NCBI RefSeq assembly: GCF_020193655.1
Contig: NZ_JADYVE010000028.1
Location: 1-36,313, forward strand
DNA length: 36,313 bases
Direction: 5' to 3'
DNA from: Ensifer sp. IC3342
GTDB taxonomy: Bacteria > Pseudomonadota > Alphaproteobacteria > Rhizobiales > Rhizobiaceae
In this document: piece after piece, positions 24,761-33,196 of the stretch
Position numbering within the stretch: position 1 is the first letter of the stretch
How the letters are laid out: the number at the start of each line of letters is the position of its first letter
Notes under the pieces: generated by a model
Seen by the model: only the letters and a program-made list of their open reading frames with translations
Told to the model about the DNA's origin: nothing
The model's database searches: none
Translations under genes and position numbers: made by a program

Positions 24761-25720
24761 ATGGCGGCCGTCCAAACTCGCTCCGAGCGCGCGCTGAACC
24801 GGGTGGCGATCGCCGCCGTGCTCATCATCACTCTGCTTTTCCTCGCACCGATCTACTGGATCACGTCCACGGCCTTCAAACCGCGCAACCTCGCGACGAC
24901 CATCCCACCGACGGTCATCTTCGAGCCGGAGATCTCGCCCTTCGTGAAGCTCTTCACCAAGCGCTCTCAGTTGCGCGCAGCACCGGAGCCGGACGACTAT
25001 GCTGCCGCTCCCTGGTGGGAACGGCTGGTCTTCGACGGGGGTGAAAAGGTAGTGCGCTCGGGACGCGGCGACGTGCAGTTATCGGGCTATCCCAATCGCT
25101 TCATGAACTCGCTGATCGTCGCGATCACCTCTACGGTGCTCGCCGTTAGCATGGGCACCTTCACGGCCTACGGTTTCTCGCGCTTCAAAATGAAGGGCGA
25201 AGCGGACCTGTTGTTCTTCATTTTATCGACACGCATGCTCCCGCCCGTGGTCGTAGCAATCCCCATGTTCCTAATGTACCGGGCGGTCGGGCTGAACGAT
25301 ACCCACTGGGGTCTTATCATCCTCTACACCGCCTTCAATCTCTCGTTCTCGGTCTGGCTGATGAAGGGCTTCATCGACGAGATCCCGAAGGAATATGAGG
25401 AAGCGGCACTCGTCGACGGCTATACGCGCCTGGAAGCCTTCTTCAAGATCGTGCTGCCAGAGGCCGCCACGGGGATCGCCGCGACCGCCGTCTTTTGCTT
25501 CATCACAGCGTGGAACGAGTATGCTTTCGCGCTGATCATGACGAACCGGCGCGCGCAAACGGCACCGCCCTTCATCCCAAGCCAAGTCGGCTCCGGCCTT
25601 CCGGATTGGACCGTCATTGCCGCAGGTACCTTCCTGTTCCTGCTGCCGGTCGCCATCTTCACCTTCCTGCTCAGGAACCATCTCCTGCGCGGCATGAGTT
25701 TCGGAGCGATCCGCAAATGA
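24761..25720 (+). CDS. ABC transporter permease (MalG type)
   Basis: The 319-residue protein has a first helix near residues 15-37, then a long periplasmic insertion of about 70 residues (to GYPNRFMNSLIVAITS). Five more helices and the EAA loop YEEAALVDGYTRLEAFFKIV follow. It pairs with the MalF-type permease. The ATG begins one base after the upstream TGA, and the stop overlaps the next start as ATGA. The long first periplasmic loop is seen in some CUT1 permeases and may contact the binding protein. Confidence 0.92.
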   Translation: MAAVQTRSERALNRVAIAAVLIITLLFLAPIYWITSTAFKPRNLATTIPPTVIFEPEISPFVKLFTKRSQLRAAPEPDDYAAAPWWERLVFDGGEKVVRSGRGDVQLSGYPNRFMNSLIVAITSTVLAVSMGTFTAYGFSRFKMKGEADLLFFILSTRMLPPVVVAIPMFLMYRAVGLNDTHWGLIILYTAFNLSFSVWLMKGFIDEIPKEYEEAALVDGYTRLEAFFKIVLPEAATGIAATAVFCFITAWNEYAFALIMTNRRAQTAPPFIPSQVGSGLPDWTVIAAGTFLFLLPVAIFTFLLRNHLLRGMSFGAIRK

Positions 25721-25920
25721 CATTTCGTGCCATAAACCAGAAGTATCTCGAGCCAGGCTCACAGCTCCTGATGATATTCGGCATCATTGCGCTGTGCCAG
25801 CCATGGAACCTGTTCCTTCATCGCTACGGACTGACGATGACGTTAGTTGGGCTGATTGCCTTCATGATCACGTCGAAGGTCCCGCCGGAACAGAAAGCTG
25901 ACGAGAGCAGGAATCCATGA
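25717..25920 (+). CDS. 67-residue membrane protein inside the ABC operon
   Basis: The frame starts MTFRAINQKYLEPGSQLLMI and overlaps the permease stop by ATGA; its own stop overlaps the first ATPase start by ATGA. It has two likely membrane helices, QLLMIFGIIALCQPWNLFL and TMTLVGLIAFMIT, with a short basic turn (HRYG) and a charged tail. The double translational coupling makes it a real gene. The rhizobial glycerol importer operon also holds a small membrane protein (GlpU) beside its permeases, so an accessory role in the transporter is likely, though no homology to GlpU is claimed. Confidence 0.8.
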   Translation: MTFRAINQKYLEPGSQLLMIFGIIALCQPWNLFLHRYGLTMTLVGLIAFMITSKVPPEQKADESRNP

Positions 25921-27026
25921 CGCAGATTGAATTGCGCGGCATTGAGAAGCACTTTGGTGCCGTTCAGGTCATCAAGAACCTCAATCTCGCCATCGCCGAC
26001 AACGAGTTCATTGTTCTGCTTGGCCAGTCCGGTTGCGGCAAGACGACGACGCTGCGCGCGATCGCCGGACTCGAAACGATCGACGAAGGCGACATCCTCA
26101 TCGACGGGCGGCCGGTGCAGCACATAAAGGCGTCGCACCGGGACATCGCCTTTGTGTTCCAGTCCTTCTCGCTCTACCCGCACATGACGGTCTTCGAGAA
26201 TATCGCCTTCCCGCTCCGCGCCACGCGTGGCAACCGTGCGGATATCGAGCGCGAGGTTCAGGCGGTTGCAAAAACGCTGCAGATCACCCACCTGCTCGCA
26301 AAAAGACCCTCCGCTCTTTCAGGCGGCGACATGCAGCGCGTGGCGATCGGCCGGGCGCTCGTCCGGCGCCCCAAGGCGATGCTCATGGATGAGCCGATCG
26401 GCGCGCTCGACGCGAAGCTCCGCGAAGAGATGCGCGCCGAGATCAAGCGACTCCACATCAAGCAGGGCTCGACCACGATCTACGTAACCCATGACCAGGT
26501 CGAAGCCATGTCCCTCGCCGATCGTATCGTCGTCATGCACGAAGGAGTGCTGCAGCAAGTCGGCACCCCTCATGAGGTCTACGCTCGTCCTGCCAACATG
26601 TTTGTCGCGCAATTCGTTGGGAGTCCGGTCATGAACATGGCTGAGGTGACGGTTTCCGAGGACATGGGGCATGCGCGCGTTCTGGTTCGAGGTGCTCCAA
26701 CCGCCTTCGATTTTCCCTCCAGTCTCACGGCCCAGCTCGCTGCCGCTGGGGCCGAAAACGGCAATCTCACCCTCGGCGTGCGGCCTGAAGGGGTTCTCGT
26801 CTCGCGGGAAGCACGTGAGGGCTTCGTGCCCGTCGAAGCCCATATCATCGAACCGCTCGGGTCGCACGACATCATAGACCTGCAGGTTGGCGCCCAGATG
26901 CTGCGGGCAAGGACGAAAAGTGGCTTCGTACCCAGGCCCGGCGAGGCCGTCTGGGCTCGGATAAATCCGGCTCAGGCGCATTTCTTCGACAGCTCGGCTG
27001 GCACATCTTTCGGGATCAGTCTCTGA
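25917..27026 (+). CDS. ABC transporter ATP-binding protein 1 (MalK/UgpC type)
   Basis: The 369-residue ATPase has Walker A GQSGCGKTTT (36-45), Q-loop FVFQSFSLYP, signature LSGGDMQRV (134-142), Walker B AMLMDEP (154-160) with GALDAK, and switch His in YVTHDQVEAM. A C-terminal OB-fold regulatory domain of the MalK kind follows. It would drive import together with the second, different ATPase encoded next, so the transporter is probably a heterodimer of ATPases, as in the Glp glycerol importer. Start and stop overlap neighbours (ATGA and TGATG). Confidence 0.95.
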   Translation: MTQIELRGIEKHFGAVQVIKNLNLAIADNEFIVLLGQSGCGKTTTLRAIAGLETIDEGDILIDGRPVQHIKASHRDIAFVFQSFSLYPHMTVFENIAFPLRATRGNRADIEREVQAVAKTLQITHLLAKRPSALSGGDMQRVAIGRALVRRPKAMLMDEPIGALDAKLREEMRAEIKRLHIKQGSTTIYVTHDQVEAMSLADRIVVMHEGVLQQVGTPHEVYARPANMFVAQFVGSPVMNMAEVTVSEDMGHARVLVRGAPTAFDFPSSLTAQLAAAGAENGNLTLGVRPEGVLVSREAREGFVPVEAHIIEPLGSHDIIDLQVGAQMLRARTKSGFVPRPGEAVWARINPAQAHFFDSSAGTSFGISL

Positions 27027-28102
27027 TGGCGCATATCGAACTCAAAGGCATCACCAAGACCTTCGGAACTCAAACCGCCCTGAAGGATCTCAATTTCGAA
27101 ATTGCCGACGGAGAGTTTTTCGTGCTGCTCGGCGAGACGGGCGCCGGCAAGACGACGACCCTTAGGCTGATTGCCGGGCTTGAAAAGCCGACGGCCGGAC
27201 AGATCTTCATCGATGGTGAGGATGTCGCCGACTGGGGGGCCGCCGAACGCGACGTTGCGCTTGTGCTGCAGCAATATTCGCTCTATCCGCGCTACACGGT
27301 CCGCGAGAACCTCGAATTCCCGCTCAAGTCACGCATCCGGCGTGTCGAACCGGCCGAAATCAAAGAACGTGTCGCCCGCGCCGCGAGGACGCTCCGCATC
27401 GAGCATCTGCTCGACCGCAAGACGGACCGCCTATCGGGTGGCGAGATGCAGCGCGTTTCCATCGGTAGGGCTATCGTGCGTAAGCCGCGCGTCTTTCTGA
27501 TGGACGAGCCTCTTTCCGCCCTCGACGCCAAGCTGCGCGAGGCGCTCCGCACCGAGCTCAAGAACCTCCAGATGAATCTCGGGGCAACCTTCCTCTTCGT
27601 CACCCACGATCAGATCGAAGCCATGTCGATGGGCGACAAGATCGGCGTACTCAATAACGGCCAGCTCGTTCAGACCGGCGCGCCGCAGGAGATCTACCGC
27701 AATCCGGTCAACACTTTCGTCGCACGCGCCGTTGGCTCGCCGCCGATGAACCTGATCTCAGGGAGGCTTGCGGGCAACGAGGCCATCGCGGACGAAGGCT
27801 ACCGATTGCCTTTTGACGCGACCCTCGGGACTGCGGTTGACGGACGGCCGCTCACCTTCGGCATCCGCCCCGAGGACCTCTTCCTCGAAAGCGGCGCACA
27901 CGGCGAAGCCCGTGTGCACGACGTCGAGAATCATGGCGTCGAGAAGATCGTCACGCTTCGCACAGGCAACCACTTCCTGCAGGCGACGGTGCCGGCTCAG
28001 ACCGACCTTGAGATCGAGGAGGCTGTTCGCTTCTCCTGGAATCCGGAAAAGGTCGTGCTCTTCGATGGTGGGAGCGGGATGAGCCTACGCCACGCTGACT
28101 GA
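27026..28102 (+). CDS. ABC transporter ATP-binding protein 2 (MalK/UgpC type)
   Basis: The 358-residue ATPase has Walker A GETGAGKTTT (36-45), Q-loop LVLQQYSLYP, signature LSGGEMQRV, Walker B VFLMDEPLSALDAK and switch His in FVTHDQIEAM. The C-terminal OB-fold includes LTFGIRPEDLF. All catalytic motifs are present in both ATPases, so neither site looks degenerate. The ATG shares one base with the stop of ATPase 1 (TGATG). It is the last gene of the operon; 113 bases later it meets the convergent dehydrogenase gene, and no strong terminator is seen between. Confidence 0.95.
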   Translation: MAHIELKGITKTFGTQTALKDLNFEIADGEFFVLLGETGAGKTTTLRLIAGLEKPTAGQIFIDGEDVADWGAAERDVALVLQQYSLYPRYTVRENLEFPLKSRIRRVEPAEIKERVARAARTLRIEHLLDRKTDRLSGGEMQRVSIGRAIVRKPRVFLMDEPLSALDAKLREALRTELKNLQMNLGATFLFVTHDQIEAMSMGDKIGVLNNGQLVQTGAPQEIYRNPVNTFVARAVGSPPMNLISGRLAGNEAIADEGYRLPFDATLGTAVDGRPLTFGIRPEDLFLESGAHGEARVHDVENHGVEKIVTLRTGNHFLQATVPAQTDLEIEEAVRFSWNPEKVVLFDGGSGMSLRHAD

Positions 28103-28215
28103 GCCATCGACGACCAAAACCGCTTCCATCGTGGGTCGTGACTTCCAGTCCGTTTGCCTGTCATTCATATGGCCACGCAGGACGTGTCCATCCGGAATTG
28201 GCGAAATCCCGAGGC

Positions 28216-29190
28216 CTATGCCGGGAAGCGCCGCCGATAGTGTTCGACGACCTCAGGGTTGCAGAGGTTAACGGGCAACCCGCCTTTCAGGATGCGGATC
28301 GCTTCGGCAGCAGCGCCTGTTCCCATGCGCATCATGCTTTCCTCGGTGATGCCAGCGAGGTGAGGCGTCGCGATCACATTGTCCAGCCGGAAGTAAGGAT
28401 GCTCGAGCGGCAGGGGCTGTGTAGAGAACACGTCGAGGGCAGCGCCGCCGATACGGCCCATCTCCAGCGCCTCGATCAACGCTGCGTCATCCACGACGGG
28501 GCCGCGCGACACATTGACGAGGATCGCGCCTGGCTTCATGCGCGCGATCCGCTCACGGCTCAAGAGCCCGGTCGTCTCGGGCGTGAGCGGGCAACAGAGA
28601 ACGACGATATCCGCCGCCGAAACCAGATCGTCGACCGAGAGAAAGCGCACACCGCCGGGCAGGCTTTCCGGCGAGCGGCTGTTGGCAAAGATCTCCAGTC
28701 CAAACCCGCACTTCGCGATCCGGAAGACCGCCTTTCCCACATTGCCCATGCCGATGATGCCCATGGTGCGGCCGGCGAGGTCGAGTGCTCGGTCCGAGTG
28801 GGCTCGCCCGGCACTCCAACCCATGCTTCGGAGATCGCGGTCCATAGCACGGAACTGACGTAGCAACGCCAGTGTCACCATGACGACGTGCTCCGCTACA
28901 GTCGGCGCATTGACGGCCGGCACGTTGGCGACAAGCACACCGGCCGCCGTGGCCGCGTCATAGGGAATCATGTCGAGCCCCGCGCCGTGCCGGACTGCCG
29001 CGCGCAGGGCCGGTGCGTTTCCGAAGAAGGCGGGTGGGATCGGCGCGCGCACGATGACAATCTCCGTACCCTCGCCTTCGCGAAGCAGCGTCTCGGGATC
29101 GGGGGCGGACGCGACGCGGAGATCGCCTGCCGCTTTCAGCATGGCCTCGGCGTCGCGGTGCAGGGGATGGGTCGAGAAAATGAAACTCAT
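28216..29190 (-). CDS. D-2-hydroxyacid dehydrogenase
   Basis: The 324-residue protein has the NAD-binding loop GIIGMGNVGKAV (near 144-155) and the family motif PLTPETTGLL. Catalytic Arg229 lies in NVSRGPVV and His277 in TPHLAG. The usual catalytic Glu of the DVFxxEP motif is replaced by Gln258 (DVFSTQPLP), which occurs in some family branches. It would reduce a 2-oxo acid or oxidise a 2-hydroxyacid with NAD(P). GGAGGCCG precedes ATG 29190, chosen over the open frame to 29286. It is the last gene of the minus-strand catabolic operon, 25 bases after the GntR gene. Confidence 0.9.
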   Translation of the reverse strand: MSFIFSTHPLHRDAEAMLKAAGDLRVASAPDPETLLREGEGTEIVIVRAPIPPAFFGNAPALRAAVRHGAGLDMIPYDAATAAGVLVANVPAVNAPTVAEHVVMVTLALLRQFRAMDRDLRSMGWSAGRAHSDRALDLAGRTMGIIGMGNVGKAVFRIAKCGFGLEIFANSRSPESLPGGVRFLSVDDLVSAADIVVLCCPLTPETTGLLSRERIARMKPGAILVNVSRGPVVDDAALIEALEMGRIGGAALDVFSTQPLPLEHPYFRLDNVIATPHLAGITEESMMRMGTGAAAEAIRILKGGLPVNLCNPEVVEHYRRRFPA

Positions 29191-29215
29191 CGGCCTCCTC
29201 ATTGCTGACCGGGGA

Positions 29216-29908
29216 CTACTCCGCAGCTGTCGCAGGCCCGCCGATGAGGCCCTTCCAGTAGCTTTCCGCGCCCTGCAGATGCGCATTCATCAAAGCTTGG
29301 GCGAGATTGCCGTCGCGTGCGAGCAGCGCCTCGTAGATACGGATATGTTCTTCATGCGAGCGGCGGCTGCGGGCGATATCAGCGAAGTAGATGGGCAGCC
29401 GCTGTTCGCCCATCGTGTAGTAAACGCTGCAGACGCGGTGGAATACGCTGTTCTTCGTCGCCCGAACGATCTCCAGGTGAAAATCCCTGTCCTCGCGCGC
29501 GAGGCCCTCGCCCGCAGCGATCTTCGCCTCGGAAGCGGCGAGAATCTCGCGCAGGCGTTCGTAGTTCTCCTCCGTCGCCCGCGCGCAGGCGAGTTCCGCC
29601 GCCTTGATCTCGTGGATCTTGCGGAGCTCCACCGTCTCGTAGATCACGATCGGGTCGAGGGGCACGCCGGCACGCGCGAAGAGTGCGATCGCCTCGACGC
29701 TCGCCTCCGTCGTCGTCAGATAGATACCCGACTTGGCCCGGCGCTCCACGATGCGCATGGCTTCCAGGATTGCCAGACCCTCCCGGAGTTGCCCCCGGCT
29801 GACGGCGAAGTGCTCGGCGAGCTCGCGCTCCGAGGGCGTTCGCCCATTGGCACTCGAAGTCGTAAATAGATGGGCCGCCAGATCGGAAAGCAGATTGTTT
29901 TCTTTCAT
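29216..29908 (-). CDS. GntR family transcriptional regulator (FadR/FCD subfamily)
   Basis: The 230-residue protein has an N-terminal winged helix with GRTPSERELAEHFAVSRGQL, then IYLTT before the FCD domain. FCD ligands appear as DRDFHLEIVRAT and a later His in RRSHEEHIRIYEAL, so it probably senses a small acid through a bound metal. It lies 2 bases after the dehydratase-like gene and before the dehydrogenase gene. Palindromes of the TGGTNNNACCA type, typical for this subfamily, precede the importer operon and the divergent isomerase genes, so it likely controls the whole locus (inference). Confidence 0.92.
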   Translation of the reverse strand: MKENNLLSDLAAHLFTTSSANGRTPSERELAEHFAVSRGQLREGLAILEAMRIVERRAKSGIYLTTTEASVEAIALFARAGVPLDPIVIYETVELRKIHEIKAAELACARATEENYERLREILAASEAKIAAGEGLAREDRDFHLEIVRATKNSVFHRVCSVYYTMGEQRLPIYFADIARSRRSHEEHIRIYEALLARDGNLAQALMNAHLQGAESYWKGLIGGPATAAE

Positions 29909-29910
29909 GG

Positions 29911-31080
29911 TTACAGTCTTTGCGCGTGAGTCTCCAGGACGCGTTCGTTTATCGTAAATCCCAGGCCGGGTTTATCAGGAATCTCTATCATCCCGTCTCT
30001 CACAGCCACGGTCTCCTCGACGAGGTCGTGGATCATCGGGTTCGCGCCAACCGAATATTCCACGACAAAGCTTGCCGGAGAGGCCGCGCAGATGTGCAGG
30101 CCGGAGAAGAAGCATGGGGCACCGGCCCACAAATGCGGGGCAAAACGGAGATTGAAAGCACTGGCGATCACACCAATGCGCATGGCCTCCGTGATGCCGC
30201 CGCAGAACGCCGGGTCGGGCTGGAAAATATCGACCGAGCGCAGCACCGCAAGGTCGCGGAAGGCGAAACGAGTGGCCTCGCTCTCGCCGGCCGCTATCGG
30301 CACCTTTCCAGCGGCGCGCACTTCCGCCATGCCGGCCTTATCGTCTGCGATCACCGGCTCCTCGAACCAGGCGAGATCGCAATCCTCGACCAGATGGATG
30401 AAACGTTTCGCGTCGGCAACCGTATAGGTGCCATGCGCATCGACCATGATATCCACCGAGGGGCCTAGCGCCTTGCGGGCAGCACGCACGCGGGCGGCCG
30501 AGACATGCGGCGCGCGATCCATTGCGCCGACCCTCATCTTGACCGCCTTGAAACCGCCATTGGCAATGTAAGACTGCAGCTGGCCGCCGATCTTTTCGGC
30601 ACTCTCCCACCCGCCGGAAGCATAAGCAGGCAACCGATCCGCCTTGCGCCCGCCGAGAAGCTTCCATACCGGCACGCCCAACGATTTGCCAAGAATGTCC
30701 CACAACGCGATGTCGACCGCACTGATCGCGGCAATGGAGAGGCCCCGGCGCGAGAGTTCCGGCATCCCATGACCCGACATCGCCGCCATTTCGTGGCGCA
30801 CACCGTTGTAGAGCATCTCCCAGATCGCGGAGATGTCGGCAGGGTCGCGACCGACGAGCTTCGGCCCCACCTCATGGTTGAGCATGTGCACGAGCGTGCC
30901 GTAAGTACCCGCACTGCCCGCAGCATTCTTGCCCTCACCCCACCCCACGATCCCGTCATCTGTCTCTATCCGCAGGATCGCCGCGTCGAAGGTTGTCAGG
31001 CGACCGAAATCGCTGCGATGCTGCCGACTTGCTTCGATGGGTATTCGAACCCACCAGGCTTGGACGGTCTTGATACGCAT
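29911..31080 (-). CDS. Enolase-superfamily enzyme (mandelate racemase/muconate lactonizing type)
   Basis: The 389-residue protein has the capping domain followed by a barrel. The acid/base pair on one side is Lys181-Met-Arg183 (FKAVKMRVG). The metal ligands are Asp214 (MVDAHG), Glu240 (FEEP) and Glu266 (AAGESE), and the opposite catalytic His316 is in FAPHLWAG. This set fits a sugar-acid dehydratase of the mandelate racemase subgroup, with Arg in place of the second Lys. It would turn an aldonic or aldaric acid into a 2-keto-3-deoxy acid. GGGGAGGCGAA precedes the ATG. It lies between the isomerase and GntR genes in one operon. Substrate not known. Confidence 0.9.
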   Translation of the reverse strand: MRIKTVQAWWVRIPIEASRQHRSDFGRLTTFDAAILRIETDDGIVGWGEGKNAAGSAGTYGTLVHMLNHEVGPKLVGRDPADISAIWEMLYNGVRHEMAAMSGHGMPELSRRGLSIAAISAVDIALWDILGKSLGVPVWKLLGGRKADRLPAYASGGWESAEKIGGQLQSYIANGGFKAVKMRVGAMDRAPHVSAARVRAARKALGPSVDIMVDAHGTYTVADAKRFIHLVEDCDLAWFEEPVIADDKAGMAEVRAAGKVPIAAGESEATRFAFRDLAVLRSVDIFQPDPAFCGGITEAMRIGVIASAFNLRFAPHLWAGAPCFFSGLHICAASPASFVVEYSVGANPMIHDLVEETVAVRDGMIEIPDKPGLGFTINERVLETHAQRL

Positions 31081-31135
31081 TTCGCCTCCCCAACCTCGCG
31101 GCGCGCCGGCCGCAGGGTATGCTCGGGACCGGTCC

Positions 31136-32023
31136 TCACTTAATCAGCGGCAGGATGGTCTCGGCGGTAATCCGCATCTGGTCATCGTAGAACTTCTCCG
31201 TCAGCAGGCTCGATCCGTGGTCCTGGATGAACTTGAGCTGCTCGGGCGGGATATCGACCGGGTTGCGCTCGACCATGTCGGGATATTTCGCCGCCGGCGT
31301 GCGATCGACCGGAGCCACGAACTCATTGGTGAGCGCGCCGTCGTATCCGATCTCTTTCAGAGTGGCGACGATCTTCGGCCAGTCGAGATGGCCAAGACCT
31401 GCCGCAAAGCGGTTGTTATCAGCCACATGGAAATCGAAAAGCCGGTTGCCGGCGAGCCTGATCGCGTCGTATATGTCCTCCTCCTCGATGTTCAGGTGAA
31501 AGGCGTCAAGGCAAACGCCGCAATCGCGATCGACTGCATCGGCCAGCGCAAGTGCTTGGGCGGCACGGTTGAAGAGATAAGTCTCGAACCGGTTGAGCGG
31601 CTCAATTGCCAGCCGGACGCCCTTTTTCTGGGCATGGGCGAAGCACTCCTTCGTCGCATCCACGACCCACTTCCATTCCTCCTCCTCGGTGCCATCCGGA
31701 ACGACCTTGCCGACGGTCGCCGGGACAAGGGTGACGATCTCGCCTTCGAGTTCACTCACCATCGTTATGACACTCTTCACGTAATCCACCGACTTTGCGC
31801 GCTGATCCTCGTCCTTGGCTGCTAGGTTGCGCTCGCCGAGCGTCAGCGTCACCGCACCCCAGCAGCGAATGCCGTGCTCCTTGAGCAGCGCGCGAGTGTC
31901 CTTGATGTCGTACTGGGCCGGCTCGCCGGAAATCTCGATGCTCTCGTAGCCGTACTTCTTGATGCGCCTCAGCGTGACGGCGAGAGGCTCCGCCCGCATC
32001 CAGTTGTGCGTCGAAAGGTGCAT
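31136..32023 (-). CDS. Sugar phosphate isomerase/epimerase family TIM barrel, copy 1
   Basis: The 295-residue protein opens MHLSTHNWMRAEPLAVTLRR. It shows the AP_endonuc_2 barrel with likely catalytic and metal residues in LAIEPLNRFETYL, CLDAFHLNIEEED, DFHVADNNR and LTNEF. Members isomerise or epimerise ketoses or act as hydroxypyruvate or tetronate isomerases. GGGAGGA precedes the ATG. It starts the minus-strand operon (55 bases before the dehydratase-like gene) and is divergent from a second family member at 32332. The two share the N-R-F-E and D-x-F-H-x-N-I-E-E motifs and are probably paralogous partners in one pathway. Confidence 0.9.
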   Translation of the reverse strand: MHLSTHNWMRAEPLAVTLRRIKKYGYESIEISGEPAQYDIKDTRALLKEHGIRCWGAVTLTLGERNLAAKDEDQRAKSVDYVKSVITMVSELEGEIVTLVPATVGKVVPDGTEEEEWKWVVDATKECFAHAQKKGVRLAIEPLNRFETYLFNRAAQALALADAVDRDCGVCLDAFHLNIEEEDIYDAIRLAGNRLFDFHVADNNRFAAGLGHLDWPKIVATLKEIGYDGALTNEFVAPVDRTPAAKYPDMVERNPVDIPPEQLKFIQDHGSSLLTEKFYDDQMRITAETILPLIK

Positions 32024-32244
32024 AAACGTCCTCCCAGACTAGCGTTACTCACGAGTCACTGAAGGCAGTGCGCGGCACCTCCTCCACTCCGACCGGACTC
32101 ATTCTGGTTCGGCCAGTTCTCCCTTGTCAAAGCTCTATCCCAAATTATCGCTGGCGGCAAGGCACCTGCGCCACCTCAGTATTTCATGAGGTTATAGGCG
32201 TATCTCGCCCGCTTCGCTTTGAGATCATTGACGTCGCGACCTTG

Positions 32245-32271
32245 ACCAAATCCCCACATTTGGTATTACCA
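32245..32271. promoter_or_regulatory. FadR-type operator region between divergent isomerase genes
   Basis: TGGTATTACCA (32261-32271) is a perfect odd palindrome inside TTTGGTATTACCAGAT, matching the site at 22233-22248. ACCAAA at 32245-32250 and TTTGGT at 32259-32264 form a second, overlapping inverted repeat. It lies 61 bases before copy 2. The remainder of this 308-base gap shows no gene. Confidence 0.6.
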
Positions 32272-32331
32272 GATCGCGGTGGGTACAGGGGAGGCGTTTA
32301 CCGCGGCAGCCAACGCCGGGAAGGGGGAACC

Positions 32332-33183
32332 ATGAAGATCGGTATGTGCATGTTTCTTTGGACGACGAGCGTCGGCCGGAAACATGAAACGCTCCTCCGG
32401 GACATTAAGGCGACCGGCTTCGACGGGGTAGAGATTCCGATCTTCGAGGGCACTCCGGACGATTACCATCGCCTCGGCGCATTGCTCGATGGCATAGGTC
32501 TCGAGCGCACTGCCGTGTCTGCCATGAGCAACCCTTCCATGAACCTAATTTCGCCTGACGCGATGACACGCAAGCGCGGCATCGCCTACATGCAATGGGC
32601 TATCGACTGCGCCGCCGCCCTCGGCGCGCTGACGCTGAGCGGGCCACTGCATTCTACGCTGGGCCAGTTCTCCGGCACCGGGCCCACCGCCGCGGAACTG
32701 AGGCGGTCCATCTCCTCGCAGCGCACGATCGGCGATCATGCCGCTGAGCGCGGCGTCACCGTTGCGCTCGAGGCGCTGAATCGCTTCGAATGTTATCTCG
32801 TTAATACGATGGACGACCTCGCCGCCCATATCGATGCAATTGGGCATCCGAATATTCGCGCCATGTACGACACCTTCCACAGCAATATCGAGGAGGCCGA
32901 TCCCGTGGGAGCCTTCAACCGCAACGCGACCCGCATCGTTCATGTCCACATCTCGGAGAACGACCGCGGGGTCCCGGGCCGTGGCAACATTCCATGGCCG
33001 GAGACCTTCAAGGCGATCCGCGCGAGCGGCTATGACGGCTGGCTGACAATTGAGGCTTTCGGTCGCGCATTGAAAGACCTTGCGGCCGCGACGAAGGTCT
33101 GGCGCGATTTCTTCGAGGCGCCTGAAGTGGTCTATCGCGAAGGATACCGTCACATCCGCGAGGGATGGCAGGGAGTTGCGTAG
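32332..33183 (+). CDS. Sugar phosphate isomerase/epimerase family TIM barrel, copy 2
   Basis: The 283-residue protein opens MKIGMCMFLWTTSVGRKHET. It carries the family residues in VALEALNRFECYL, MYDTFHSNIEEAD, HVHISENDRG and WLTIEAFG. The layout resembles D-psicose/tagatose 3-epimerase and related enzymes. AAGGGGGAAC lies just before ATG 32332, which is chosen over the open frame from 32068. It is divergent from the copy-1 operon and shares its control region with the GntR-type palindrome, so it likely belongs to the same pathway. Nothing follows it in the operon. Confidence 0.9.
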   Translation: MKIGMCMFLWTTSVGRKHETLLRDIKATGFDGVEIPIFEGTPDDYHRLGALLDGIGLERTAVSAMSNPSMNLISPDAMTRKRGIAYMQWAIDCAAALGALTLSGPLHSTLGQFSGTGPTAAELRRSISSQRTIGDHAAERGVTVALEALNRFECYLVNTMDDLAAHIDAIGHPNIRAMYDTFHSNIEEADPVGAFNRNATRIVHVHISENDRGVPGRGNIPWPETFKAIRASGYDGWLTIEAFGRALKDLAAATKVWRDFFEAPEVVYREGYRHIREGWQGVA

Positions 33184-33196
33184 TGCGAAAAGTTAA

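Noticed and set aside
28103..28215. ACGACC/GGTCGT pairing between convergent ATPase and dehydrogenase genes
   Set aside because: The stem is short with a wide loop and no T-run, too weak to call a terminator.
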